Positions 25,401 to 33,074 of a stretch of 64,000 nt of DNA are shown here, piece by piece. This DNA is from a bacterium. Lineage in GTDB: Bacteria; Myxococcota_A; Polyangia; Nannocystales; Nannocystaceae. How positions within the stretch are numbered: the first letter of the stretch is position 1; each line of letters opens with the position of its first letter. The translations under genes and the position numbers were made by a program. The notes under the pieces are model-generated. The model was not told the origin of the DNA. It saw only the letters and a list, made by a program, of their open reading frames with translations, and did not search any database. The stretch is taken from assembly GCA_024742475.1 (NCBI GenBank), contig JANSYI010000009.1, positions 1-64,000 of the forward strand. The letters are read 5' to 3'.

Positions 25401-27206
25401 TCGACCAGCGGTCGGGCACGGACCGCGCTGCTGCGGTGCTGCGGCTCCGAGTCGAGCGAGACCGAGGTGATGGCGACGCTTCAGGTCTTCCGCGTGCACT
25501 TCGACTTCTTCTCGTCGGCGGATCCTCCTCGAGGGAGCAGCTCGTTGGTCGGTGAGAAGGTGGAGACGGTGGTGCGGGAGAAGGGCGCGTGGATCGTCGC
25601 GCAGGCGCTCGATCGCGCCGCCGCGCGCTGGAACGGGACCGAACACGTGGCTCCGCGGCCGAAGCTGTTGGATCCGATCAGCGGGAAGACCGTCGATGCC
25701 TTCCCGCCCCAATCGACCCGTGCTGTCTCCAGCTTGTTCGGAGGCACGCCCATCCACCCGAGCCACATCTGCCATCATCGTGTCCTCTTTCAGCGGCACG
25801 ACGCGCCCCCGGTGGACCGGAGGTTCTCGTCCGAGCTGCACATCCGGCTCTGGAACGACTTGAGGTCCACGATGTCGCCTCGTGGCGCGTCCGACTGGGG
25901 GTATGAAAAACTCGCCGCCCACCAAGAGCGCTCCACGGTCGCGCACGAGTTGGGCCACGCTCTGGGCCTGCCCGACGAGTACGCCGAGTCTGCCAGCCAT
26001 GCGTCGCTGGGGTGCCTCGGGTTTTCCGATGACATCGTCCCCGAGGGGCGACCGTACATGTTCGATGTCAACGACGAGGACGACGGAGCCGCGGCCGACA
26101 AACGACCCATCGGAACGCCGCCAGCGAGCAGCGGGATGATGACGCACAACGGGGTCGTGCGAGCGCGTCACTTGCTCCCGATCGCGCAGTGGGCGAGGGA
26201 GCAAGCGTCGTTGCCAGCGTGCCTGTCCATTCGAGCCGAGGACGAGCACCTCAGCGACCCACGGGGCTTGCCCTCGAGTCCGTACGTTCCGCTCGTTCGT
26301 CGCCGGAACCTGACCGTCGGCGGAGGCTCTCTCTTCGATGCGTTTCTCTACCCGGTGGGCGAGGGGAGCCACGTCGGGCGTCGGTTTGGAAAGCGTGGGG
26401 AGGGCGTCGACGCGTTCTTGGTTCTTCGACTGAGGATCGAGATTCGAAGCGGCGGCGACTACGCTCGCGCTTGGAGGTTTGCCGAGACGCTCAGGCTCGT
26501 GTTTCACCAGCTGTCGCGCAAGAACCTCGAGACTGTGCCCATTGCTGGGCCGGGAGGGCCGCTGACGGCAGCAATGGTGCTGTCTCCGCGCGTGCTGTGG
26601 CGGGACTATCCGAGGTTTAGGGGAGAAGTGGAGTACCTCGAGGGCTTCGAGCGGTTCCTCGGCAAGCTTTCCTACGATGGGAATACGGTCCCTCCTCCGA
26701 CGAAAAAGGAGGCGCTCGAGCAGGCTCTCGCAGAGGTCCAAGACGGCCTCGAGCAGCAACGCGCGCGGCTCGAGGAGTACAAGACGGCGAGCCCTCCGCC
26801 GCACGAAGCGGTGATTGCAGATCTCGAGCAGAAGGTCGCCAAGAGAGAAGACGAAGAGGAAGCCGCCGAGGCGGAGCTCGCAGCGTTCGTGGCCACTGAC
26901 CCGCCGCAGGACGCGTGCCGCGACGCCTACCTCACGCTCACCGAGGCCATCGCAGCCGATCACCCTCCGCACGTGACCGTGCACGCTCGCACGTCGTTTC
27001 GAGTGGAGCTGCTGCAGCAGAGTACGAACCCGCGTGAGGCCGAGTGCCCCTTCGTGCTGGACAGCCCCGGCATTCGTCTCCGGTTTCAAGCCCTGTGTGC
27101 GCAGCTGCTCGGGGCGAAGGAGGGTCGCAGCCAGCTCTCGAAGGACGAGCGCATCCTCCTCGTCGCGAAGGTGCTCGAGGGCACCGAGTATGGAGTCATG
27201 GAATGA
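22458..27206 (+). CDS. Multi-domain OmpA/PG-binding/zinc-metallopeptidase protein
   Basis: 1582 aa from the GTG at 22458. The frame stays open to 22413 with coding-like sequence (VDLFAAPGERVTDV) but no ATG, GTG or TTG. Order of parts: unknown N-terminus; OmpA-like half (VGHTDTTG, LSLARARAV, about 264-290); PG-binding insert (YQEARGLDVDGDLGPDT); OmpA end (GCGESF, DRRVEVFFF near 410); carboxypeptidase-regulatory-like beta domain (about 460-520); a metallopeptidase with VAHELGHALGLPDEY (HExxH at 1163-1167, third His replaced by a downstream LPDEY context as in other bacterial zincins); and a coiled coil at about 1417-1478. No signal peptide. This looks like a secreted wall-active or proteolytic effector; that is inference. 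Confidence 0.8.
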   Translation: MLSDPKKLRTRRGYGYLVSWRDRMRCEDARDAEALAERLLDEPGNLEAIRSGLGRPEASREEVAEWLVGALAAGSMVPIRTQRKPPVLDAPPEVDLRDLVGPTPDGQGPQPRTWLEVRLVDEVGEALRGIAVRIRAGEERVVETDGEGVARFEGATISFGTAVVDDARGLHDLLRERWSVARDRAWLDAEGVPHCSVVSAATPLPSVPLEAKTPHTIVVQPRVGRVRIVGSVFDTNKAFVRPDALGLLKEVTALYGQHPGATVLIVGHTDTTGEPELNDDLSLARARAVAAYLQDDVDAWLGFYEEGSGSARWGASEDALLLERALWGLGQPEAADPVRVYQEARGLDVDGDLGPDTRRALIEDYMALDGSTLPAPITPQVHGCGESFPLADDAETLDVDPPDGVDDPTDRRVEVFFFDPPFGVLPAAASDVSAPSSPEYTTWCRRARYTKDMLVVRPRMLAVRVVDETSGAPVTGASVEVPGELAGTTDAFGVATFMDVAAGVHQLHAACEGYANASATHAVVANAAATVASLQLRPLATVRVAISLRGPDGVAIPLPAGVAVTLEHDAGTVEASSDAAGAAAFEAPATQGPVVLALALGARSCLVRHPSGHSEMSTLEDALSSAASGSRFVQLPSELRSSEPHLVLDRRVGDEPGGADVGSLIAISRDGDVQLELAPVWEHLCFTFHDRHHQRRRFVPGPSEQGQPTLVMTGHVAGASEAQHSSAWPLDRDGRTVHALAWFLEHGGVPTDADRIRMQCPERTYAVSRREDPAALALEVMPPADSRVDAPNPDRLLYYDVPHRWACDLYYGRRTTDDAGLRPYLELPRQTSAASPIVVSLDDIVMMERVGASRRRVVEVEGQLSILDNDLSVYKPNETGGGGYGEPYFTDAARLVSPPGQAGVPAWLLLDSPAFTRAIVYRRIFDVFDQRTTSSDRDVPVGARIALAPGELETSASTPFAHHASPLKLPMPGKNREEAEMSTSGRARTALLRCCGSESSETEVMATLQVFRVHFDFFSSADPPRGSSSLVGEKVETVVREKGAWIVAQALDRAAARWNGTEHVAPRPKLLDPISGKTVDAFPPQSTRAVSSLFGGTPIHPSHICHHRVLFQRHDAPPVDRRFSSELHIRLWNDLRSTMSPRGASDWGYEKLAAHQERSTVAHELGHALGLPDEYAESASHASLGCLGFSDDIVPEGRPYMFDVNDEDDGAAADKRPIGTPPASSGMMTHNGVVRARHLLPIAQWAREQASLPACLSIRAEDEHLSDPRGLPSSPYVPLVRRRNLTVGGGSLFDAFLYPVGEGSHVGRRFGKRGEGVDAFLVLRLRIEIRSGGDYARAWRFAETLRLVFHQLSRKNLETVPIAGPGGPLTAAMVLSPRVLWRDYPRFRGEVEYLEGFERFLGKLSYDGNTVPPPTKKEALEQALAEVQDGLEQQRARLEEYKTASPPPHEAVIADLEQKVAKREDEEEAAEAELAAFVATDPPQDACRDAYLTLTEAIAADHPPHVTVHARTSFRVELLQQSTNPREAECPFVLDSPGIRLRFQALCAQLLGAKEGRSQLSKDERILLVAKVLEGTEYGVME

Positions 27207-28528
27207 AAGGCAAGACGATGACCCGCCGGCGATTCAGCACTACGACGGCTGCAGCAACGCTGACGAGTGGGTGCATTCGCCGTTCAGACAGCTATCGGAT
27301 ACAGCCTGATGAGTCGGAGCCCCCGTCGGTCGGCGGGTGGGGCCGCACCGACGAGCTGATTCACCCCTGGAAGGACGCGCGGGCGGCGGTTGCCCGGCAG
27401 CGCGGAAATCGGGTCGCCGTAGCGACCGACCCATCGGTTCCGGCTCGCTTGCGTGAGGTCATGGCGCCGCATCGTCGAGTCGGCATCCGGGCCGTGCATC
27501 CGTTCGGACGGCGGGTGGGCGTGGTTACCTGGCGCGACGCAGAGATGCCGCACGCCGCACCCTTTCCGGTGTTTCTGCTCTCCACCGACCTGCAGAAGGC
27601 CAAGCAAGTCGCGGAGACGACCGCGCGCCCTATCGTCACGACACGCCGCCTCGTGTTCATTCCGCAGCCCAATGGCCGCGTCGACATGCACCGAGCGCTC
27701 GACGGGGCGCGGGTGGCCGAAGTTCGGGGCAGTCGATTGGGCGGCATGGTCACGGACTATCCCGTGGTGTCGATGGTCGCGATGCCCCCTTTCGCGGTCC
27801 TTGCGCTCGAGACCGAGGACCGACCGCATTCCGGCAATGCAATCCACAATCTCTTCATCCAGCTCACGCGGACGCACCGCGTTCACGGTCCGCGGGAGAG
27901 CCGGGTGGCACGCAACCGACCGCTGCGGACATGGTGGGGAATGAGCAAGGGTGCAGCCTTGGCGTCTCGCGGTCCCACGGTTGTCTGCGCGAGTATCTCG
28001 GGTTTCACCTGGTTCGACTGGGGGCTCGAGCCCAGGCACGCGCAGTTCTACGACCGCTCCGACCGAGAGCTGAAGGCCAGGGCCGTATACGACGTCAGCC
28101 TGGGCCCGGCGAATGCTGCTCACGGTCTCTTCGAGAACAAGGTTCTCATCAGCTGTCGCTCTCCGGGCGCGAAGCCCGTTGCGCTCAAGCCGGACATGCC
28201 TTTCCGGGACGATGACCAGGGAGACGCGTGGAAACCACTGCCCGGGCCTGCAGGGCTCGTCGCGCTGGCGCCCCCGGGCAAGATCCTGTGCTTCAACGCG
28301 CACGGCCAACTCCACTGGGAGTTCAAGCGCAACGGGTCCGCGCCTGCGCTCGTGGTCGATGGTGGCATCCTGGTCGAGCACGACGCGGCGCTCTTCAAGC
28401 TGAGCTGGGACGGCAAGTTCGAGCACATCTGGACGGCGCCCGAACCCCTGACCGCAAGGCCGCTGCATCACGATGGATACTGGTACGTTGCGAGCACGAT
28501 GGGCCTGCACAAGCTCGCGCCGGGTTGA
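27203..28528 (+). CDS. Tat-type lipoprotein with PQQ-like propeller segment
   Basis: 441 aa, ATGA overlap with the metallopeptidase gene. The N-terminus has a twin-arginine-like motif TRRRFS followed by a weakly hydrophobic stretch and lipobox LTSGC. The C-terminal half contains repeated short beta units such as GKILCFNAHGQLHWEF, GGILVEHDAALFKLSWDG and YWYVASTMGLHKL, as in PQQ-like beta-propellers. Together these suggest an exported, folded lipoprotein. Tight coupling to the metallopeptidase suggests a partner or protective role, in parallel with the RCC1-like lipoprotein at 11513. The alternative start MKGK at 27203 places the RRR motif near residue 9, which suits a signal. Confidence 0.72.
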   Translation: MKGKTMTRRRFSTTTAAATLTSGCIRRSDSYRIQPDESEPPSVGGWGRTDELIHPWKDARAAVARQRGNRVAVATDPSVPARLREVMAPHRRVGIRAVHPFGRRVGVVTWRDAEMPHAAPFPVFLLSTDLQKAKQVAETTARPIVTTRRLVFIPQPNGRVDMHRALDGARVAEVRGSRLGGMVTDYPVVSMVAMPPFAVLALETEDRPHSGNAIHNLFIQLTRTHRVHGPRESRVARNRPLRTWWGMSKGAALASRGPTVVCASISGFTWFDWGLEPRHAQFYDRSDRELKARAVYDVSLGPANAAHGLFENKVLISCRSPGAKPVALKPDMPFRDDDQGDAWKPLPGPAGLVALAPPGKILCFNAHGQLHWEFKRNGSAPALVVDGGILVEHDAALFKLSWDGKFEHIWTAPEPLTARPLHHDGYWYVASTMGLHKLAPG

Positions 28529-28623
28529 AGCGGAGTTCCGAACCGCCGCGCCGCAGACCACCGCGTCCATGCAGCCCCCCGCCGCTGGCGCAGCTACGCC
28601 GCGAGTTGCGGTAGTGTCCCCCC

Positions 28624-30906
28624 ATGCTCTACGTCTTCGCCCTGCTCGCAGGCATCGCGGGCCTGACGTGGGAGCTGCTGTGGATGCACTACAGCTCGCT
28701 GTCGCTCGGGGTCTCGGCGCAGGGTGCTGCGCTGACGCTGGTGGCGTTCTCGGTCGGCATGGGCGTGGGGTCGTTCGCCGCTGGGCGGTGGCTTCGGGAC
28801 CGCGAGGCGGACCTGCTGCGGGTCTGGGGCGGCTTGGAGGTGGGCATCGGGCTGCTGGGGCAGGCGCTGGCGCCGGGGTTCGGGCTGCTGGCGGGCTGGG
28901 ACGCGCAGCTGTACGGGAGCGCACCCGGGCTGGCGCAGTGGGTGCACGGGTTTGGCGTGTTGCTGCTGCTGGCGGTGCCCTCGGCCTGCATGGGGGCGAC
29001 GTTTCCGGTCTTCGCGGCGCTGGGGTGGCGGTACGGGGTGTCGCTGTCGCTGATGTACGCGTGCAACATCGCGGGGGCGAGCGTGGGCATCGTGCTTGCG
29101 ACGTTCGTGCTCATTCCTCGAGGGGGCATCGAGGCGACGGTGGGGCTGGCGAGCAGCATCGGGCTCGGGCTCGGGGCGGCGCTGCTGATCAAGGCGATGC
29201 GCGAGGCGAAGCGAGCCACGAGCGAGGCAACCGAGGTGAGCGACGCAGACGCGTCGACTGCCCCCGCGCGGGTGTCACCCGGCCAGGCGCTGGTGGTCGT
29301 CGGGGCCACGGGGTTTGGGACGTTCTGCCTGGAGGTCTCGTGGTTTCGCTCGCTGCGGGCGGCGTTTCAGGCGACGACGGAGAGCTTTGCCCTGGTGATG
29401 TTCGCGGTGCTGCTGGCGTTGGCGGCAGGCAGCGCGCTCGCGCGGCGACTGCTTCGCGCGCGCAGGCAATGGCTGGGGTTCGTGCTGGCGGCCGCTGCCT
29501 TCGCGGTGCTCGTGAGCACGCCGTTCGTGGAGCGGCTCGACCGCGTGGTGGTCGAGATGCCTGCCGCACAGAACTTCGCGTGGTTCGTGGCGCGTCGCCA
29601 CGCGGTGAGCCTGGTCGCGCTGGGGCCCTCGATGCTGCTGATCGGGGTGGGGCTGCCGTATTGCCTCGAGGCGGTCGGCAGCGCGCACGCCGTGGGTCGG
29701 CTGTACGCGGTCAACACGGCGGCGGCGGTGCTGGGATCGCTGGCGGCGGCGTGGGTCTTGCTGCCGACGATCGGGGCCTCGCACACGGCCTGGGTGGCTG
29801 CGCTGGCGCTGGCCGCTGCGTCGTGGACCACGCTCGCGCCGCGCAGGCGACCTGTCGCGATGCTCGGCGTGGCAGCGGGGCTCGCGGTTGCATGGGTGTT
29901 CGCGTCCGACGTGGGGGAGCTGCGGGTGCAGACGAACCGCCGGATCCCGCACGTGGTGTTGGCGACGCGCGAGGGCCCCGATGCGACGGTCTCGGTCATC
30001 GAGCACCCCGATCGCAGCCGCTACCTGGTCATCGACGGCTTCTACGCGACGGGCACGGGCCTGGGCGCGCACTACATGCCGTGGATGGGGCACCTGCCCA
30101 TGCTGATGCACCCCAACCCCGAGCGCGCGCTGGTGATCTGCTTCGGCACCGGGCAGACGGCCAACGCGGTGCGTCAAGAGCAGCCGCAGCGACTCGACAT
30201 CGTCGACGTCAGCGAGAGCGTGTTCGCGATGGCCGACCACTTCCCGCAGAACGAGGGCGTGCTGGACGACCCCCGCGTGCACCACCACGTGATGGACGGC
30301 CGAGCCTGGCTGCGCCGCACCTCCGACCGCTACGACGTCGTCACGCTCGAGCCGATGCCGCCCACGTTTGCGGGCACCAACGCGCTGTACTCGGTCGAGT
30401 TCTACCGCCTCGTCGAGCAGCGCCTCGAAGACGACGGCGTCGTCGCCCAGTGGCTCCCGTTTCATCTCGTCGATCCGCAGGAGTCCGCCGCGATCGTCGG
30501 CGCGTTCATCGAGGTGTTCCCCGACGCGTTCCTGTGGTTCGACCCCACCGGCACGGGCATTCTCGTCGGCCGCAAGGAGGAGCGCTCGGGCGCCGGGCTG
30601 TGGCCGGGCCTCTCCCGCCCCATCGCGCGCGACATGAGCCCCGAGGAGGTCCGCCGCGCCATGCGATACGGCCCCCGATTCCTCGCCGCCTACGCCACCC
30701 TCGCCGACCCCGTCACCGACGACAACCAGCGCCTCTCGTACGGCTACGGCCGGACGGCCTGGTGGAACGTCGCGGGCGCCGACACCACCCGCTACCACCA
30801 CCTCATGCTCGAGGCCATCGCCCAGGGCGGCTCCGTCGACGACAACCTGCGCGCTTTCTTCGAGCGCTACCCCTCGCCCAGCGCCGTGCCCGTGGCGCAG
30901 GATTGA
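28624..30906 (+). CDS. Fused membrane transporter-like/spermidine synthase-like protein
   Basis: 760 aa. The first about 430 residues have ten or more hydrophobic segments (from FALLAGIAGLTWELLW onward) as in the fused MFS/spermidine synthase family. The soluble C-terminal domain (about 440-690) has SpeE-like features: DATVSVIEHP, RYLVIDGFYATGT, ALVICFGTGQTANAV for the nucleotide-binding loop, DIVDVSESVF, and DGRAWLRR. Real spermidine synthases have a GxGDG-type loop; here it is FGTGQT, so polyamine synthesis is uncertain. The start has no visible Shine-Dalgarno. It stands alone between two accessory runs. Substrate unknown. Confidence 0.82.
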   Translation: MLYVFALLAGIAGLTWELLWMHYSSLSLGVSAQGAALTLVAFSVGMGVGSFAAGRWLRDREADLLRVWGGLEVGIGLLGQALAPGFGLLAGWDAQLYGSAPGLAQWVHGFGVLLLLAVPSACMGATFPVFAALGWRYGVSLSLMYACNIAGASVGIVLATFVLIPRGGIEATVGLASSIGLGLGAALLIKAMREAKRATSEATEVSDADASTAPARVSPGQALVVVGATGFGTFCLEVSWFRSLRAAFQATTESFALVMFAVLLALAAGSALARRLLRARRQWLGFVLAAAAFAVLVSTPFVERLDRVVVEMPAAQNFAWFVARRHAVSLVALGPSMLLIGVGLPYCLEAVGSAHAVGRLYAVNTAAAVLGSLAAAWVLLPTIGASHTAWVAALALAAASWTTLAPRRRPVAMLGVAAGLAVAWVFASDVGELRVQTNRRIPHVVLATREGPDATVSVIEHPDRSRYLVIDGFYATGTGLGAHYMPWMGHLPMLMHPNPERALVICFGTGQTANAVRQEQPQRLDIVDVSESVFAMADHFPQNEGVLDDPRVHHHVMDGRAWLRRTSDRYDVVTLEPMPPTFAGTNALYSVEFYRLVEQRLEDDGVVAQWLPFHLVDPQESAAIVGAFIEVFPDAFLWFDPTGTGILVGRKEERSGAGLWPGLSRPIARDMSPEEVRRAMRYGPRFLAAYATLADPVTDDNQRLSYGYGRTAWWNVAGADTTRYHHLMLEAIAQGGSVDDNLRAFFERYPSPSAVPVAQD

Positions 30907-30961
30907 GGGGCGGCCCAACCCCCCAAAAAAGATCCCAGATCCCCCGCAACGCACCTCTTCG

Positions 30962-31396
30962 GTGGTCGACGGTCTCCTCGTGAACCACCACCGACACCCA
31001 CACGCTCCGCCGCCAACTCCGCCCGAAGGGCTGGTCGAGATGGCCTGCACGCTGTTTGCCGACGACCCGGTCTCCAGCAAGGCCTACGCGGTCTTCGGGG
31101 CGCGTGTCGACCATTTCCTCGATGCGCGGGGGCTCTGCTGCTGGTCCGAGCTCGATGTGGCCGAGTTCTTGTACGAGGCCGCTGGCGACGCGCCGGAGGC
31201 GGTCACGCTGTGTTGCATGCTCTGCACCGCGATTCCCTGGTTGGTGGGCGCGGAGGACATCTCGGCGGCGCAAGGCGACGCGCTGATGCGACGGATCCTC
31301 GAGGTGTGTCCGGAAGACGCGGAGGCGGAGACCTTCATGCGCAACGTCGCGGCCTCCGTGCCGCAGTCGGCCTTGCCCATCGAGACCTGGCACTGA
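30962..31396 (+). CDS. Small hypothetical protein, second member of the three-copy family
   Basis: 144 aa from a GTG start; the first 20 residues are His/Pro-rich and the conserved part begins at PPEGLVEMACTLF. Shared with the 12724 protein: FGARVDHFLDARGL, W-x-ELDVAEFL, LCCMLCTAIPWLV and EVCP. Cytoplasmic by composition. It is 55 bases after the spermidine-synthase-like gene and just upstream of the third family member, so the two are probably co-transcribed. Function unknown. Confidence 0.65.
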   Translation: MVDGLLVNHHRHPHAPPPTPPEGLVEMACTLFADDPVSSKAYAVFGARVDHFLDARGLCCWSELDVAEFLYEAAGDAPEAVTLCCMLCTAIPWLVGAEDISAAQGDALMRRILEVCPEDAEAETFMRNVAASVPQSALPIETWH

Positions 31397-31418
31397 TACC
31401 GGGGTGACACCGCCATCG

Positions 31419-31937
31419 ATGCAACGCACGCGCGCCATGGCCGACCGGGTCATCGTGAACAAGCCCCAGTGGACTCCCTTCGTGCCCGTTCGAACGCCCC
31501 GCGGCATCACCTCGATGGTCGAGACGATCTGGCCCGACGACGCGCAGGAGCGGCTGCACTACCTCCGCGTCGCCCATGCGGTGTCCTCGTTCCTCGCAGG
31601 TCGAGCGCTGCGCGATTGGAAGGACCTCGACGTTCGCGCGTTCGTGTCGGCGCACGCCCGCAGCGAGCGGGCGGCGGTGCAGCTGTGCCTCGACCTGACG
31701 GGCATGCTGCCTTGGCTGATTCGGTCGGCGGAGGTCAGCCGGGCGGACGCGACGGCGCTGTGGCTGTCGCTGTATCGGTGCTGCCCTCTACACGCCGACG
31801 CGCGCGCGTGCATCGAGATGACGCTCGAGCACCTCGGCGACCCGCAGCTGCTCGGTTTGGACGACGCGCCGACGCGCGTGGGCGGCCCCGGGGCTTCGAG
31901 AGCGCACGAGATCACACGCGTTCGCGGCACCGCTTGA
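31419..31937 (+). CDS. Small hypothetical protein, third member of the three-copy family
   Basis: 172 aa from the ATG at 31419; GTG at 31404 and ATG at 31437 are alternatives. The family core is present but diverged: VSSFLAGRALRDWKDLDVRAFV, QLCLDLTGMLPWLI and RCCPLHADARAC. The GARVD motif is replaced by AHAVSS. It ends 33 bases before the sterol-type dehydrogenase. Function unknown. Confidence 0.65.
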   Translation: MQRTRAMADRVIVNKPQWTPFVPVRTPRGITSMVETIWPDDAQERLHYLRVAHAVSSFLAGRALRDWKDLDVRAFVSAHARSERAAVQLCLDLTGMLPWLIRSAEVSRADATALWLSLYRCCPLHADARACIEMTLEHLGDPQLLGLDDAPTRVGGPGASRAHEITRVRGTA

Positions 31938-31970
31938 GTCCGGCCGCCACCTCGGTCCATCCTGCGCCCG

Positions 31971-33074
31971 ATGAGCACCGACAGGCCCGGCTTTCGCGAC
32001 GTCCCCCGTACCGCGCTGGTGACAGGATCCAGCGGCTTCGTCGGTCAGCGCCTGGTCGAGATGCTGGTCGAGCGCGGGGCGGAGCGCGTGGTCGCCTTCG
32101 ACATCAGCGCGCCGCCCGAGCCGTTCACGCAGCCGCAGGTCGAGACGATCCGCGGCGACCTCACCGACGCCGAGGCGGTGAAGAAGGCCGCCGAGGGCGT
32201 GGAGTGTGTCTTTCACATCGCCGCGCTCGTCGGGCCGTATCACGAGGAAGACAAGTACGAGGCGGTCAACTACGGCGGCTCGCTCAACGTGCTGCAGGCC
32301 TGCCGCGCCCACGGCATTCGCAAGCTCGTCATGAGCAGCAGCCCAAGCACGCGCTTCCCCTATCCCGACCCCAACGTCCGGGGGCAGGGCGAAGACGAGC
32401 TCGAAGCCATCAACGGTGGCCGCTACTCGCCGCAGTTTCACGCCACCTACGCCAAGACCAAGGCCATGGGCGAGCAGGCGGTGCTCGAGGCGTGCAGCGA
32501 CGAACTCATGACCGTCGCCGTGGCGCCACACCAGGTCTACGGGCCCCGCGATCCGCTGTTCTTGCCCAGCATCCTCGAGGCCGCGCGCGGCGGCAAGCTG
32601 CGGGTGTTCGGTGACGGCAAGAACCGCATCTCGTTCACCCACGTCGACAACTACTGCCACGGCCTGATCCTGGGCGCCGAGGCGCTTCGGCCCGGCTCGC
32701 CCGCGCTGGGCAAGTTCTACGTCGTCACCGACAAGGAGACGCAGCTGCTGTGGGACGCGCTCGAGCAGGCGGTGACCGGCGTCGGCTTGCCGTCGCTCAA
32801 AGCGAAGCGTCCTCTGCCGCCGTGGCTCATGCTCGGCGCGGCGCGAGCCACGATGGGCGTGGGTCAGGTGATGGCCAAGGCCACCGGCACTCCCTATCCC
32901 CACGTGATGCGCAAGCTCAAGCTCACCACCTTCGCGGTGAAGATGCTGCTCATCGACCGCTACTTCGACATCTCCCGAGCCGAGCGCGACCTCGAGTACG
33001 TGCCGCTGCTGAGCTTCGAGGAGGGGTGGGCGCAGACGATCGCCTACTTCCGCCAGCGCGAAGCGGCGGCCTAG
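31971..33074 (+). CDS. 3-beta-HSD-family SDR, sterol-4-alpha-carboxylate 3-dehydrogenase-like
   Basis: 367 aa. Extended SDR with NAD-binding VTGSSGFVG (residues 18-25), VFHIAA, and catalytic TYAKTK (Tyr about 160, Lys about 164). Features recall the eukaryotic Erg26/NSDHL enzyme that oxidises and decarboxylates sterol C4: FHIAALVGP, VNYGGSLNVLQAC, VYGPRDPLFLP, GDGKNRISFTHVDN and HGLILGAEAL. C-terminal residues 265-330 differ from simple epimerases. Since Nannocystineae are known sterol producers, a role in C4 demethylation is plausible, though no other sterol gene is in view. It converges on the DNA ligase gene and the two share a CTAG stop region (33071-33074). Confidence 0.8.
   Translation: MSTDRPGFRDVPRTALVTGSSGFVGQRLVEMLVERGAERVVAFDISAPPEPFTQPQVETIRGDLTDAEAVKKAAEGVECVFHIAALVGPYHEEDKYEAVNYGGSLNVLQACRAHGIRKLVMSSSPSTRFPYPDPNVRGQGEDELEAINGGRYSPQFHATYAKTKAMGEQAVLEACSDELMTVAVAPHQVYGPRDPLFLPSILEAARGGKLRVFGDGKNRISFTHVDNYCHGLILGAEALRPGSPALGKFYVVTDKETQLLWDALEQAVTGVGLPSLKAKRPLPPWLMLGAARATMGVGQVMAKATGTPYPHVMRKLKLTTFAVKMLLIDRYFDISRAERDLEYVPLLSFEEGWAQTIAYFRQREAAA

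Noticed and set aside
24267-27089. 940-aa minus-strand open frame
   Set aside because: Antisense to the metallopeptidase gene, which shows HELGH and coiled-coil features.
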